From contig WPIO01000102.1 of assembly GCA_009760855.2 (NCBI GenBank), positions 124,001 through 188,000 of the forward strand: a stretch of DNA of 64,000 bases, read 5' to 3'. This DNA is from Cristatella mucedo (Eukaryota > Bryozoa > Phylactolaemata > Cristatellidae). Made by a program: the position numbers and the translations under genes. Under the pieces are notes generated by a model. That model ran no database searches. It saw only the letters and a list, made by a program, of their open reading frames with translations, and was not told the origin of the DNA. Of the stretch, positions 28,021-38,486 are shown in pieces (within the stretch, counting starts at the first letter, position 1; each line of letters starts with the position of its first letter).

Positions 28021-28922
28021 ACCCAGCTTGCACCTATAGGGAAATTATTCAAGAAATCTCAGCACAAATTTCACTCTGTTCTGATGTTGTAGATGTTGGA
28101 CTTGAAAGTAGATTGATTTTATGTCGAGCTTTAAATCATACAGAATTAAAGTTAATGGAGCAAATAAACAATCGATTAAATCAACTGATGGATTTAGATG
28201 ATTCATTGGAAATAATAAAATTTATAGACGATGCGATACAAAAAAGACTCCATGGACAACCACTAGCATACATATTGGGAAGTAAGAATTTTTTTGGCAG
28301 AGATTTTATAGTCAATCAAGATGTTTTAATTCCAAGATTTGATTCTGAAATAATTATATCGGAGGCTATAAAACTTTGCGTTAATATTGACGAAGTTTCA
28401 ATTATAGATATATGCTCTGGCTCGGGATGTTTGGGTTTAAGTTTGACGGCTGAATTAATTGCAATTAATAAAAATCCGCAATTAACATTGGTAGATATTA
28501 GCTTAAGGGCAATGGATGTTGCAATAAAAAATTCAGAGTTACTAAACTTAACTCCCCATATAAAGAATAAAATATTAGCCGACATTAGAATCGAATGGGC
28601 AAAAATTAAAGGAAATTATAACATAGTTATTTCCAATCCTCCATATTTAAAATCTTCCGAAATACCTGGACTGCAAAAAACTGTTCAGAATGAGCCAATG
28701 ATTGCACTGGATGGTGGCGAGGATGGTATGATTTTTTATCATCACTTGGCCAACAAAGTGCCGGCAATTATCAATGAAAAATCATTTGTTTTATTCGAAA
28801 TAGATTGCAGATATATCTTAAATGTTATTGAAATAATAGAATCCAGTAATTTAAAAATAGTTAAAATTATCCAAGATGTTGCGGGAAGAGATAGGGCTTT
28901 AGTATTGCAGTTGAAAAGTTAA
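28017..28922 (+). CDS. prmC: Peptide chain release factor glutamine methyltransferase
   Basis: Methylates the GGQ glutamine of release factors. The N-terminal helical domain ends in RLHGQPLAYILGSKNFFGRD, typical of PrmC. The methyltransferase domain shows VLIPRFDSEIII, motif I SIIDICSGSGCLGLSL and the catalytic NPPY in NIVISNPPYLKSSEIPGL. Length 301 aa is normal. Its ATG overlaps the TGA of the preceding gene (ATGA), which suggests translational coupling and also shows that UGA is a stop codon in this organism. Confidence 0.95.
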   Translation: MNPACTYREIIQEISAQISLCSDVVDVGLESRLILCRALNHTELKLMEQINNRLNQLMDLDDSLEIIKFIDDAIQKRLHGQPLAYILGSKNFFGRDFIVNQDVLIPRFDSEIIISEAIKLCVNIDEVSIIDICSGSGCLGLSLTAELIAINKNPQLTLVDISLRAMDVAIKNSELLNLTPHIKNKILADIRIEWAKIKGNYNIVISNPPYLKSSEIPGLQKTVQNEPMIALDGGEDGMIFYHHLANKVPAIINEKSFVLFEIDCRYILNVIEIIESSNLKIVKIIQDVAGRDRALVLQLKS

Positions 28923-29289
28923 ATATCTGGATAAATTGTTTATATTTATATTACTATTTAATTTATATAAAAATATTAATCTAAAATGTTAAATATTAAT
29001 AAATGAAGATTGTGAGTCAAAAATACCATCACAAAAATTTTTATTTACATTTAATATTTTTTCACGCAATAAGGCTAAAATTATAGAACAAAATTATCTC
29101 CATCAAAACAATACAATGGTTCTTACTTTGGATGTTTTTTTGATAGATTGTCTATGAAAGAAAATTACAAATCAACCATCAAAGAACAAAATAGCAATAT
29201 TTATAATCTATTTTGTACTGGAGTAAAATAATTCAAAATATTAAAATTATGGATATTGTATTTGGTGCTAAGAATTTTAATTCGCCCAA
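28923..29289. other. Gene-free spacer between convergent prmC and trpS
   Basis: About 370 bp, very AT-rich, between two convergent genes. It should hold both transcript ends, but no GC-rich hairpin with a T run was found. No RNA gene was recognised. Confidence 0.5.
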
Positions 29290-30393
29290 TTATATTCCAA
29301 TCAGCTTCATAGCCATTTGCATAGTTTGATGAGACTGTAATTTTGCCAGCTCCGATCCTTTTTTAATAACATCTTTTACATAATCTAAATTTGATCGATA
29401 GTATGTAATTTTTTCTCTAATGGGGGCAATATGCTCAATAATTGCATCAGTTAAGTCTGCTTTAAATTTTTGATTTATTGTATCGTGATATTTCTCCGCA
29501 AGAGACGCAATTCCATTTTCATCTGCATTTCCGTAAGACATAAAATGAAAAATTGTCAATAGATTAGATATTTCCGGCCTACTTTCTGGATCGAAAGATA
29601 TACCAAGAATTGAATCTGTGGCGGCACGCTTAATTTTTAATTTTATATCTTCATCCGAATCATTCAAAAAAATACAAGATTTTATATTTGGATCGCTTTT
29701 GCTCATTTTTTTTCTACCATCGGCTAGCGACATAATTCTTGCTCCATTTTTGCCAATGAAAGTTTCTGGCACTTTAAAAACCTCACCATATAAATTATTA
29801 AATTTTTGTGCTATTATTTGCGTTAATTCCAAGTGTTGCTTCTGATCGGCTCCAACAGGAACAATATCTGCCAAATAAAGCAAAATATCTGCCGCCTGTA
29901 AAACAGGATATGATAGTAAACCAAGATTTACTTCAGCCTTATTCTGCTTTTTATCTTTAAACTGCGTCATGCGCTCCATAAGCCCAAGGGGGGTAATGCA
30001 ATTGAATATCCACGCCAAAAGGGCATGATTTGGTATTGAAGATTGTTGGTAAATGCAAATTCTATCATCAAAATGTGGATCAAGGCCACAGGCAAGATAG
30101 CAAGAAACCAAATCTAGCATTAATTTTTCTTTATTTTGCTCCACACCAACGGAAGTTAGGCTGTGTAGATCGGCTATCATGCAGTAAAATTTGCCAACAA
30201 ATTGATTTTTTTCCTCATTTAAATTTACTTTCCCCATCGTGATTTTGTGATTTATTGCATCTGGTGCTTCGTGGATTCTTTTTTTTAAAAGCAAATCTTT
30301 CCAATTCAATATTGCCCCAATGTAGTTTCCAAGATGCATCATGCCACTGGGCTGCATGCCAGACATAACAATTTTTCCGCTAGATATAGACAT
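29290..30393 (-). CDS. trpS: Tryptophanyl-tRNA synthetase
   Basis: Class I synthetase that charges the tRNA-Trp found at 6.5 kb. The ATP site is in the HIGH-like sequence QPSGMMHLGNYIGAI, and the second motif is intact in DGRKKMSKSDPN. The tryptophan pocket region IADLHSLTSV and the VPVGADQKQHLELTQIIAQK stretch also fit. Length 367 aa is above the usual 330-340. The excess is an insertion of about 25 residues after NWKDLL (KKRIHEAPDAINHKITMG and on) before FVGKFYCMIADLH. Start at 30393 fits the family. Confidence 0.96.
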   Translation of the reverse strand: MSISSGKIVMSGMQPSGMMHLGNYIGAILNWKDLLLKKRIHEAPDAINHKITMGKVNLNEEKNQFVGKFYCMIADLHSLTSVGVEQNKEKLMLDLVSCYLACGLDPHFDDRICIYQQSSIPNHALLAWIFNCITPLGLMERMTQFKDKKQNKAEVNLGLLSYPVLQAADILLYLADIVPVGADQKQHLELTQIIAQKFNNLYGEVFKVPETFIGKNGARIMSLADGRKKMSKSDPNIKSCIFLNDSDEDIKLKIKRAATDSILGISFDPESRPEISNLLTIFHFMSYGNADENGIASLAEKYHDTINQKFKADLTDAIIEHIAPIREKITYYRSNLDYVKDVIKKGSELAKLQSHQTMQMAMKLIGI

Positions 30394-30440
30394 TATTAAG
30401 ACGAAAAAAAGAAAATATTAATAGATTTTAGGTCGCAATG

Positions 30441-30638
30441 TTAGTGCCAAATTGAACGCAAGGCCCATAAAAATATTTTCGACAAAGGCCAAATAAGCAA
30501 AAAAATAAATGAAGGAAAATAAATCTCAACTTGCGTTAATGGCAAAACAAGACATACAATTTCGCCATTATTAAAAATTACAGCACCCCACAAAAACAAG
30601 AATGAAATAGCAAACATCTTGCGAAAATATTTAGACAT
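30441..30638 (-). CDS. Small two-helix membrane protein (LapA-domain-like)
   Basis: A 65-aa protein with two hydrophobic helices (FAISFLFLWGAVIFNNGEIV and YFPSFIFLLIWPLSKIFLWA) joined by a short beta-like stretch ending VCLVLPLTQVEIYFP. This spacing of a first helix, an Asn, a strand and a Pro before the second helix is like LapA/DUF1049 proteins that assist lipopolysaccharide assembly. It starts 6 bp after the cytochrome b561 gene, so it sits in that operon. The family call is tentative. Confidence 0.55.
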   Translation of the reverse strand: MSKYFRKMFAISFLFLWGAVIFNNGEIVCLVLPLTQVEIYFPSFIFLLIWPLSKIFLWALRSIWH

Positions 30639-30644
30639 ATTACA

Positions 30645-31181
30645 CTATAAAATTCTTCCCAAAATATTTTTTTTATCTATCAATAAATGCTTTAAATATC
30701 CAATTAAATGAAGTGAAATTAAGGTAATTAACCCATATCCAGAATATTCGTGAACTGTGTGAGCCGTAATGGCTATTGATTCATTTTTTGCAACCACACA
30801 CTGCAAAGGAAGGCCAAAAAACTTAACTCCATAGCCACCATAACAAGACATCGAGATTCCCGAAGCAACCATCAATAAAATAACCAAATAAAAAGACATT
30901 ATCACAAAAGATGAAAGCCTTACCTCCAATGGCTTAAAAAAAAATTTATCTTTAATGGTATATCTTTTAACTAGCCTGGCAATCATTCTTGCAATCAAGG
31001 CCATGGCCAACAAAACTCCGATTGACTTATGAAGATCGTAAAGGGAAAATTTGTCCGGAGTATTTTCCATTGCCATCATAATATAGGCTAATATGATGTT
31101 GCCGATAATAAGCGGACTCATAATCCAGTGAGCTATTCTAATAAAAAGCGGATGCTTTGAAAGAGCCAAGCTTTTGATCAT
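30645..31181 (-). CDS. Cytochrome b561 family protein
   Basis: Four-helix diheme membrane protein that passes electrons between quinol and other acceptors. The 178-aa frame has helices with His ligands in the expected places: RIAHWIMSPLII in helix 1, YDLHKSIGVLLAMALI in helix 2, and TAHTVHEYSGYGLITLISLH in helix 4. It begins 3 bp after the stop of pdhC and is followed at 6 bp by a small membrane protein, so the three form one transcript. Electron partner is not known. Confidence 0.88.
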   Translation of the reverse strand: MIKSLALSKHPLFIRIAHWIMSPLIIGNIILAYIMMAMENTPDKFSLYDLHKSIGVLLAMALIARMIARLVKRYTIKDKFFFKPLEVRLSSFVIMSFYLVILLMVASGISMSCYGGYGVKFFGLPLQCVVAKNESIAITAHTVHEYSGYGLITLISLHLIGYLKHLLIDKKNILGRIL

Positions 31182-31184
31182 AAA

Positions 31185-32486
31185 TTAAATAGATAATAAT
31201 AATGGATTTTCTAAAATTTGCTTTATATAATAAAGAAATTCTGCAGCTTGAGCCCCGTCTACAACCCTGTGATCAACGGAAATTGATAGGGACATAATGT
31301 CTGCCGCAATAAAAGAGCCATCAGATGCACAAATTGGTCTTTTTTCCGTTGCACCAACCGCCAAAATTGCAGACTGCGGTGGATTAATGATCGCTTTAAA
31401 AGATTTAATATTCATCATTCCTAAATTGGAGATCGTAAAACCCCCTCCAGTAAACTCTTCAAGCATCAACTCTCTAGCCCTAGCTCTTGAGGCAAGTTTT
31501 TTAGAAATAGAAGAAAGCTCTGCCAAGCCTAAATTGTCTGCACTCTTTATAATTGGTGTAATTAATCCACCATCATTTAAAGAAACAGCCACAGAAATAT
31601 CAACACTTCCGTAGTGCACAATTGAATCACCTGACCATGAGGCATTTATGTTTTTATATCTCTTCATTGCCATTGCACTAGCCTTTATTATTATATCATT
31701 TATGGAAATTTTTACAATCTCTCCGTCGGAAGATTTGATTTTTAGATCATTTAAAGACTGCCTAAATTGCAAAAGACTTGTAACATTGCAATCCAAATCT
31801 AAATAAAAGTGTGGAATTGTTGATTTTGCAAGAACCAAACGATCCGCAATTGCCGCTCTAATGGGGCTTATCTGCATAGATTCATCTGCTACTGCTTGAG
31901 TTCTGGGATTGTCAGAATTTGTGCTAAAAATGGCCGATCCCTTCGAAATGGCCTTCATAACATCATCTTTTACCACCCTGCCCCTAGGTCCAGAGCCAGA
32001 TATGTTTGCTGGATTAATATTGTTATTTTTGGCAATTCTTGCTGCCAGCGGGCTAATAAAAACTCTTTCTGCGGCATTACTTTCTGTTTCGTTTAGATTG
32101 TTTGGATAAGATGGAGCCTTGATCGTCATTATCTGGCCTTCCGATTGTTTTTCTTCAATATTTGCTTTGTTATTCTTGTTGGAATTTTCCAAAGATCCGC
32201 TAGATATGCTGGAGATGAAGGATTCGAGATCTGCCTCAGTATCTTTTTTTAGCTGAATTACGGCGATTGGGGTGCCAACCGCAACCATACTTTTACTTGG
32301 TTGTATTAAAATTTTTGCAAGAATGCCGTAATCTACAGCCTCAACTTCCATAACGGCCTTATCTGTTTCAACCTCTGCAATGCAGTCTCCAAATTTCACA
32401 CTTTCACCTTCCTTCATCAGCCATCGCACCAAAACACCCTTTTGCATAGTTGGAGATAGAGCCGGCAAAGTGACTAAAACTGGCAT
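31185..32486 (-). CDS. pdhC: Pyruvate dehydrogenase E2, dihydrolipoamide acetyltransferase
   Basis: Core of the pyruvate dehydrogenase complex. Domains in order are one lipoyl domain with the lipoylated Lys in EVETDKAVMEVEA (about residue 41), a Ser/Asn-rich linker, and a peripheral subunit-binding domain (ISPLAARIAKNNNINPANIS, GSGPRGRVVKDDV). The catalytic domain ends in ISVDHRVVDGAQAAEFL. Met at 32486 gives 433 aa and the normal N terminus MPVLVTLPALSPTMQKG; the frame extends to 32510. E1 genes are not in the window. LipA and LipB encoded in this window would lipoylate it. Confidence 0.95.
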   Translation of the reverse strand: MPVLVTLPALSPTMQKGVLVRWLMKEGESVKFGDCIAEVETDKAVMEVEAVDYGILAKILIQPSKSMVAVGTPIAVIQLKKDTEADLESFISSISSGSLENSNKNNKANIEEKQSEGQIMTIKAPSYPNNLNETESNAAERVFISPLAARIAKNNNINPANISGSGPRGRVVKDDVMKAISKGSAIFSTNSDNPRTQAVADESMQISPIRAAIADRLVLAKSTIPHFYLDLDCNVTSLLQFRQSLNDLKIKSSDGEIVKISINDIIIKASAMAMKRYKNINASWSGDSIVHYGSVDISVAVSLNDGGLITPIIKSADNLGLAELSSISKKLASRARARELMLEEFTGGGFTISNLGMMNIKSFKAIINPPQSAILAVGATEKRPICASDGSFIAADIMSLSISVDHRVVDGAQAAEFLYYIKQILENPLLLSI

Positions 32487-32812
32487 AAGAGAAAATAAAA
32501 TACTTATCAAAACAACCCAACAGGCAAAACTATTGCTGAGATTGGCACTTGGAACAAGCGGATATCTTGAGTGGGAAATTTATTTTGCAACAAATAAATC
32601 AATAACCATTATAAATTATCAAAGTAATAGATAAAATTAATAATTATTGTTGACTTTTATTAAGATTGTTTTGCTGCGGTTTACGATCGAGAGAGGATCC
32701 GACAAATGCAAATACTATTTTGCTTGTTCTGCATTTATTGTGATTTTTTTTAAATAGTTTTAATAGCGGCTCTGGCTATTTTTATGACTAAATAATAAGA
32801 TAGAGAAAACAA
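32487..32812. other. Divergent promoter region, no gene
   Basis: About 325 bp between the divergent pdhC and the SAM-hydrolase-like gene. It must hold both promoters. Candidate AT-rich -10 boxes are too many to choose from, and no operator-like repeat stood out. Confidence 0.45.
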
Positions 32813-33685
32813 ATGAGAAAACAAATATTTTTGGATATCGTTGCAGACTACGGAGGAACATCTGGACTTGGAGATTTGGCTTTTATGGAGGTAAGAAGGG
32901 CTTTTTTAGACTACCTTTATCAAAAAGATATTATGTGCTTGGACGTTGCAAATATATCAACTCACTCATTCAATACCATAGAGACTGGCTTTGCCGTAGC
33001 CCAGCTGGCTTTTAATAGAAAAAAAACTAACAATCCTCCATTGCGTGTTATTTTTCACAACACAGCGCCAAGAAAAGACGATAATAAAGCCAGAGAAAAC
33101 AATGCTGGAGAGCCTCTTGCAATAACATTTATGCCAAGTGAAAACACTATAGTAGTTGGTGTTTTTGCTGGTTATTGCTTTTCTTTTTTTGCAAAAGAAG
33201 AGATAATTCATGTTCCATGTGAGGTTGCTGGTTCTCAGTTTCGCTCTAGGGATATTTTTCCAGAGGCTGTTTCTGAAATTTTGGCAAACTTTTTTGCCTC
33301 CCAAAAATCCCAGCCACGTGATAAGTTTATTCATGGTGTAAAAACATATTACGAGAGTAAGGGAATAATTAAGCATATAACAAACTTAACACCTAATGCC
33401 ATAAATGATTGTGTGGCTCTTTATATAGATGGATTTGGAAATATAAAAAACAATCTACCAACAACAGATCTGGCTGATGCAAAAACTGCAACCATAAAAG
33501 GCATTACACATAAACTTTATACAAGCAATGATGGTGTTTTTGGCGTTCCAGAGGGTAGTTTGGTGTTGGCAGAGGGTAGCTCTAAAATTGGCGAAAAAAG
33601 ATTTTTAGAGTTGGTTCTTAGGGGTGGTAGTGCCTCAGAGCTTTTTGGAGGAGTTATTCCTGGTGATAAAATAATTATTGGTTAA
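32813..33685 (+). CDS. SAM hydrolase/hydroxide adenosyltransferase-like protein (DUF62), diverged
   Basis: The 290-aa protein matches the DUF62/SAM_HAT plan by order: FLDIVADYGGTSGLGDLAFM at the start (family: TDFGTxDxYV), ANISTHSFNTIETGFAVAQL, then AGSQFRSRDIFPEAVSEILA (family: TFHGRDIFAPAAA). The C-terminal barrel has DCVALYIDGFGNIKNNLP, ending in GSASELFGGVIPGDKIII. The usual DPGVGxxR and PDNG substrate motifs are not recognisable, so activity is in doubt. It stops 4 bp before ychF and probably shares its transcript. Assignment is from motif order only. Confidence 0.55.
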   Translation: MRKQIFLDIVADYGGTSGLGDLAFMEVRRAFLDYLYQKDIMCLDVANISTHSFNTIETGFAVAQLAFNRKKTNNPPLRVIFHNTAPRKDDNKARENNAGEPLAITFMPSENTIVVGVFAGYCFSFFAKEEIIHVPCEVAGSQFRSRDIFPEAVSEILANFFASQKSQPRDKFIHGVKTYYESKGIIKHITNLTPNAINDCVALYIDGFGNIKNNLPTTDLADAKTATIKGITHKLYTSNDGVFGVPEGSLVLAEGSSKIGEKRFLELVLRGGSASELFGGVIPGDKIIIG

Positions 33686-33689
33686 ATTT

Positions 33690-34775
33690 ATGGGCTTTTG
33701 CTGTGGAATAGTTGGTCTTCCAAATGTTGGCAAGTCAACCATTTTTAACGCCATTACCAACACAACAAGAGCTCAGGCGGCAAACTATCCATTTTGCACA
33801 ATAGAGCCAAATGTTGGCACAATAGCGGTTCCAGACGAGCGACTTGAGGTGTTGCAAAAAATTGCAAAATCTGGCAGAATAGTGCCAACAACTTTAGAAA
33901 TTGTAGATATTGCTGGTTTGGTTAAAGGTGCTAGTAAGGGAGAAGGTTTGGGTAATCAGTTTTTATCTCACATTAAAGATGTTAATGCCATTATTCAGGT
34001 AGTAAGATGCTTTGATAACGACGACATTACTCACGTAGAAAATAGCGTCGATCCTGTTCGCGATACAAACATAATAGAGCAGGAAATGATCTTGGCAGAT
34101 ATGGCCTCTCTGGAAAAAAAACAACAAAATTTGCAAAAAAAACGCGACGGCAGTCCGGAAGAAGCAGAGGCAGTTCGCAAGGCTTTAGAAATTGTAAGTG
34201 ATGGCAATTTACTTATTCTTGCACAGAATAAATTTTTACCAGAAGAGTTGGAAGCTCTTGCAAAAATGCAGCTCATAACAAATAAAAAAATCCTCTATGT
34301 GGCAAATATAGATGAATGCGGTCAAAACAACCAACACATTGCCGCCCTTAACGCGCATGCGGCAACTAGAAACTTGACAGTAATTCCCATTTGTGCACAA
34401 ATGGAATCGGAAATGATGTCTTTTAAAAGCGAGGAAAAATTGGTCTTTTTGCAAGAATTGGGCTTTAAAGATACAAGTCTTGGTCAAATAGTGAAGGCTG
34501 GCTATCAATTACTTGATCTGATAACTTTTTTTACAGTTGGAGAGATGGAGGCTAGGGCTTGGACGGTGCGTCAAAAATCCACTGCCCCTAAAGCTGCCGG
34601 AGTAATTCATACAGATTTTGAGACGGGATTTATTAAAGCTGAAACCATTTCCTATAAAGATTTTATCGATTGCGATGGAGAGTCTGGTGCCAGAGAAAAC
34701 GGCAAAATGAGGCTAGAAGGAAAAGATTATTTAGTGCAAGATGGAGATATCATTCACTTTAAATTTAATAATTAA
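33690..34775 (+). CDS. ychF: Ribosome-binding ATPase YchF
   Basis: Obg-family P-loop protein that binds ribosomes and prefers ATP. G1 is GIVGLPNVGKSTIFN, G3 is DIAGLVKGASKGEG and the NxxE variant of G4 is VANIDECG, all typical. A coiled-coil insert (ADMASLEKKQQNLQKKRDG) and a C-terminal TGS domain (AAGVIHTDFETGFIKAETIS) complete it. Met at 33690 gives 361 aa; an upstream TTG at 33678 is less likely as it overlaps the preceding gene. obgE follows 69 bp later. Confidence 0.96.
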   Translation: MGFCCGIVGLPNVGKSTIFNAITNTTRAQAANYPFCTIEPNVGTIAVPDERLEVLQKIAKSGRIVPTTLEIVDIAGLVKGASKGEGLGNQFLSHIKDVNAIIQVVRCFDNDDITHVENSVDPVRDTNIIEQEMILADMASLEKKQQNLQKKRDGSPEEAEAVRKALEIVSDGNLLILAQNKFLPEELEALAKMQLITNKKILYVANIDECGQNNQHIAALNAHAATRNLTVIPICAQMESEMMSFKSEEKLVFLQELGFKDTSLGQIVKAGYQLLDLITFFTVGEMEARAWTVRQKSTAPKAAGVIHTDFETGFIKAETISYKDFIDCDGESGARENGKMRLEGKDYLVQDGDIIHFKFNN

Positions 34776-34838
34776 CATTCTTCATAATGTTCTCAAGGGA
34801 GCGGATTTTTATGGATTGAAAAACCAAAATACGAATAA

Positions 34839-35855
<1,017 letters not shown>

Positions 35856-36240
35856 GCACTGCGGTAAAATCAGATAATACCAACAGCATAACAAGCCAAA
35901 TAAAAACTTATGTATATTTATGCTTGTATTGCGTATTATCAAATCTTGAAGATAAATGTTTTTTTAATTAATTTGGGTAATTATTCCTTAACTTTGAGCA
36001 TTAGTATTTTAAAGCCAACAAAGAAGATTTTTAAATTACTCCCAACGGAAAGTTTTGTTTGCATGAGATTTTTTTACAACACAAAAACAAACATAAGCGT
36101 GATAAGTGTAGCAAGTTTTTAAATATCATAAATTGCAACATAAAGTTATTGTTGTCGTCAATGATGCGGTCATAATTTTGCACCAATGGCCGTTAAGATA
36201 TTTTGCAAATCATAATTCTTCTGGATTGGTTATATGTTAT
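35856..36240. other. Gene-free AT-rich spacer
   Basis: About 385 bp after obgE, up to the end of a convergent small gene. A 70-codon open frame at 35910-36122 has a composition like the rest of the spacer and no ribosome-binding site, so it is not called. No terminator-like hairpin was seen. Confidence 0.45.
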
Positions 36241-36645
36241 TTACTTATGATTTATTGTGCGTAGCTCTTGCAGCTCTGTTGCGAGGCGTCTGATTTTTTT
36301 TCCACTTCTCATGGTTCTGAATTCTTTTTTAATTTTGTATTTTGATCGCTCTTTGTAGTATTTTTGTTTTCCACTGTTTTGATGTTTTGTTGTTGACAAA
36401 TGGCCATGAAAATCCTTATGGCGACTTTTGCTAATGTGTTTTCTTTTTTTAATTTTATAAATATCGACATTTACATTGTCGCCAATATCATTAAATTCTC
36501 TAGCTTTGATTTCAGATTGTGCGGATTTGTTGTGGCTTTTTTTAACCAAATCATCATCGTAAAAAGTGGTATTTTTATAAATATCTGCCATTACTGGCCT
36601 TGTTGAGAGTATTAAAAAAAACAACAGACAATTAATCATTTGCAA
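36241..36645 (-). CDS. Hypothetical small exported very basic protein
   Basis: Not recognised. The 134-aa product starts with a good signal peptide (INCLLFFLILSTRPVMA, cleavage expected before DIYKNTTF). The mature protein is hydrophilic and strongly basic, with many Lys, Arg and His (KIKKRKHISKSRHKDFHGHL, KYYKERSKYKIKKEFR). It may bind nucleic acid, a wall polymer or a host surface. It is divergent from cca with only 23 bp between starts. Confidence 0.65.
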   Translation of the reverse strand: MQMINCLLFFLILSTRPVMADIYKNTTFYDDDLVKKSHNKSAQSEIKAREFNDIGDNVNVDIYKIKKRKHISKSRHKDFHGHLSTTKHQNSGKQKYYKERSKYKIKKEFRTMRSGKKIRRLATELQELRTINHK

Positions 36646-36668
36646 TATAAATAAAGCTATAAAACTAT

Positions 36669-38138
36669 ATGCAATATTATGATATAGATTTTAAAATGCA
36701 ATCCAGCATATCTTTGCCATCTTTACCTGTAGAAATTGTGTTGATATTTGATTCGTTTGAATCTTTGGGGCATAAAATTTTTTTTGTAGGCGGTACGGTA
36801 CGCAATATTTTGCAGGGACTACCTATACCATTAGATATAGACTTAGTAACAACCGCCAGACCGATCGACACATTGAAAATATTACAAAAATTATCTTTAG
36901 GTGCAATACTTAATCATGCTAAAACATTTGGCACTATTGGTCTTGTTTGTAAAGAACATATCATAGAAATTACCACCATTAGAAAGGATGTTAAATGTTT
37001 TGGCAGATTGGCGGAGGTGTTATTTGCCGATACCTTAGAAGAAGACGCCCCAAGAAGAGACTTTACCATAAATGCAATATATCTTACCTTGCAGGGAAAG
37101 GTTTATGATTTTTTTGCAGGACGGTCTGACTTAAAAAAAGGAATATTGCGTTTTATTGGAGATGCAAGTTGTAGAATGAAAGAAGATTATTTAAGAATAT
37201 TGAGATTTTTTAGGTTTATCTCACAGCTTCGTTTAACTTATGAAGAATCTGATTTGCAGCAGGTTTTTGACAATTTATCTGGATTGAAAAATCTTTCCAA
37301 AGAAAGAATAACCAAAGAAATAATCGGCATTATATCAGGAATAAATGGATTGCATACTACAAGACTAATGCAGCTTGGCAATGTTTTGGAGGTAATTTAT
37401 GATTGCCAATTTGAAATAGATTTTAATCTTTGGAATAAGTTAAAAAATATCTTTGCGGCAGAGGTGGAAGTTAATGCAAAAAAACTAAGTTCTTGGATTT
37501 TTAATGAAAATAAAATTATAGAGCAAAAACTACAAATAAAAAATGAAGAAATTTACCAACATGCAAAAAATCAAAATAAATATATTGAGCTAATATTATT
37601 TTTATTAAGTACATCTTTGACGTCAGAAATTTCCATAAAACCACTGGCTTTAAACTCCTTTACAGCAAAAGAGATAATGCACATAGTTAAAAATAAATCT
37701 ATTGTAATAGCTCAAACAATTTGCCAAGAAAATAATTTTCATCTAGGTTCGAATAGTACAAATAAAACAGAGCATTTCGACGCAGCCGTGAATTTTTTGC
37801 CATCTCAGACAATGGATAATATTGGCCAAATAAATCATTATAACAATCAATTAAAAAACAGTAAAATAATTTTTTTGCTGGAATATGTCTTAAGTAAAAG
37901 ATCAGATAAATTAATGGCTCCAATTATTAAAATAACAAATGATCAACTATTCGAACAATATATGGCAGCAAAAAGCCAATGGTTAAGGATGGCACCAAGT
38001 GGTAATGATGTAATGTTGGCTTTTCCCAAAATAGAAAAAAATATGATCGGTAAGGTGATATCTCAATGTGCGGCAATAATTATTGAAGGTATTGAGCCAA
38101 AATCTAAAATTGAATTATTGCGAATGGTAAAAATATAG
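36669..38138 (+). CDS. cca: CCA tRNA nucleotidyltransferase / poly(A) polymerase family
   Basis: Adds or repairs the 3' CCA of tRNAs, which this genome needs since tRNA-Trp does not encode it. The class II nucleotidyltransferase head shows FVGGTVRNILQG, the catalytic DIDL in IPLDIDLVTTARP, and EEDAPRRDFTINAIY. The neck follows with DYLRILRFFRFISQL. At 489 aa it is longer than usual, the C-terminal 200 residues being poorly conserved and Lys/Asn-rich. Start at 36669; Met at codon 11 is an alternative. Confidence 0.93.
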   Translation: MQYYDIDFKMQSSISLPSLPVEIVLIFDSFESLGHKIFFVGGTVRNILQGLPIPLDIDLVTTARPIDTLKILQKLSLGAILNHAKTFGTIGLVCKEHIIEITTIRKDVKCFGRLAEVLFADTLEEDAPRRDFTINAIYLTLQGKVYDFFAGRSDLKKGILRFIGDASCRMKEDYLRILRFFRFISQLRLTYEESDLQQVFDNLSGLKNLSKERITKEIIGIISGINGLHTTRLMQLGNVLEVIYDCQFEIDFNLWNKLKNIFAAEVEVNAKKLSSWIFNENKIIEQKLQIKNEEIYQHAKNQNKYIELILFLLSTSLTSEISIKPLALNSFTAKEIMHIVKNKSIVIAQTICQENNFHLGSNSTNKTEHFDAAVNFLPSQTMDNIGQINHYNNQLKNSKIIFLLEYVLSKRSDKLMAPIIKITNDQLFEQYMAAKSQWLRMAPSGNDVMLAFPKIEKNMIGKVISQCAAIIIEGIEPKSKIELLRMVKI

Positions 38139-38416
38139 CTATATTTTTGTGTTAACTATATGGAAAATTTTTTATTATGTTGCAACAATCATTAAATTAA
38201 TTGTGCCCACTAAAATTGAATTATCATTTGCAATATTAATTACCAAGCCGTAGCTATACAATATTTAGCCAATGTTACCTTGCTTTGGAAAGTTATTATA
38301 TAAAAATAAAGAGAAATCGCAACTTTATGGCAAATTCAACAAAAAGATATAAATTCTTATAGTTTTCTTGTCGGACAAAGTGCGGTAGAAATTTAAAATT
38401 ACATAATAGGTGCAGT

Positions 38417-38449
38417 AAAAAAACAAGACCGACCAATCGGCCGGTCTTG
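38417..38449 (-). terminator. Rho-independent terminator of groESL
   Basis: Read on the minus strand, a hairpin with an 8-bp outer stem (CAAGACCG/CGGTCTTG), one A-C mismatch, two further G-C pairs and a 4-nt loop is followed by seven T residues. It begins 38 bp after the groEL stop. It is the clearest terminator in the window. Confidence 0.9.
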
Positions 38450-38486
38450 CATGGATCTAAGAATCAATATTCAAGATATCGACATC

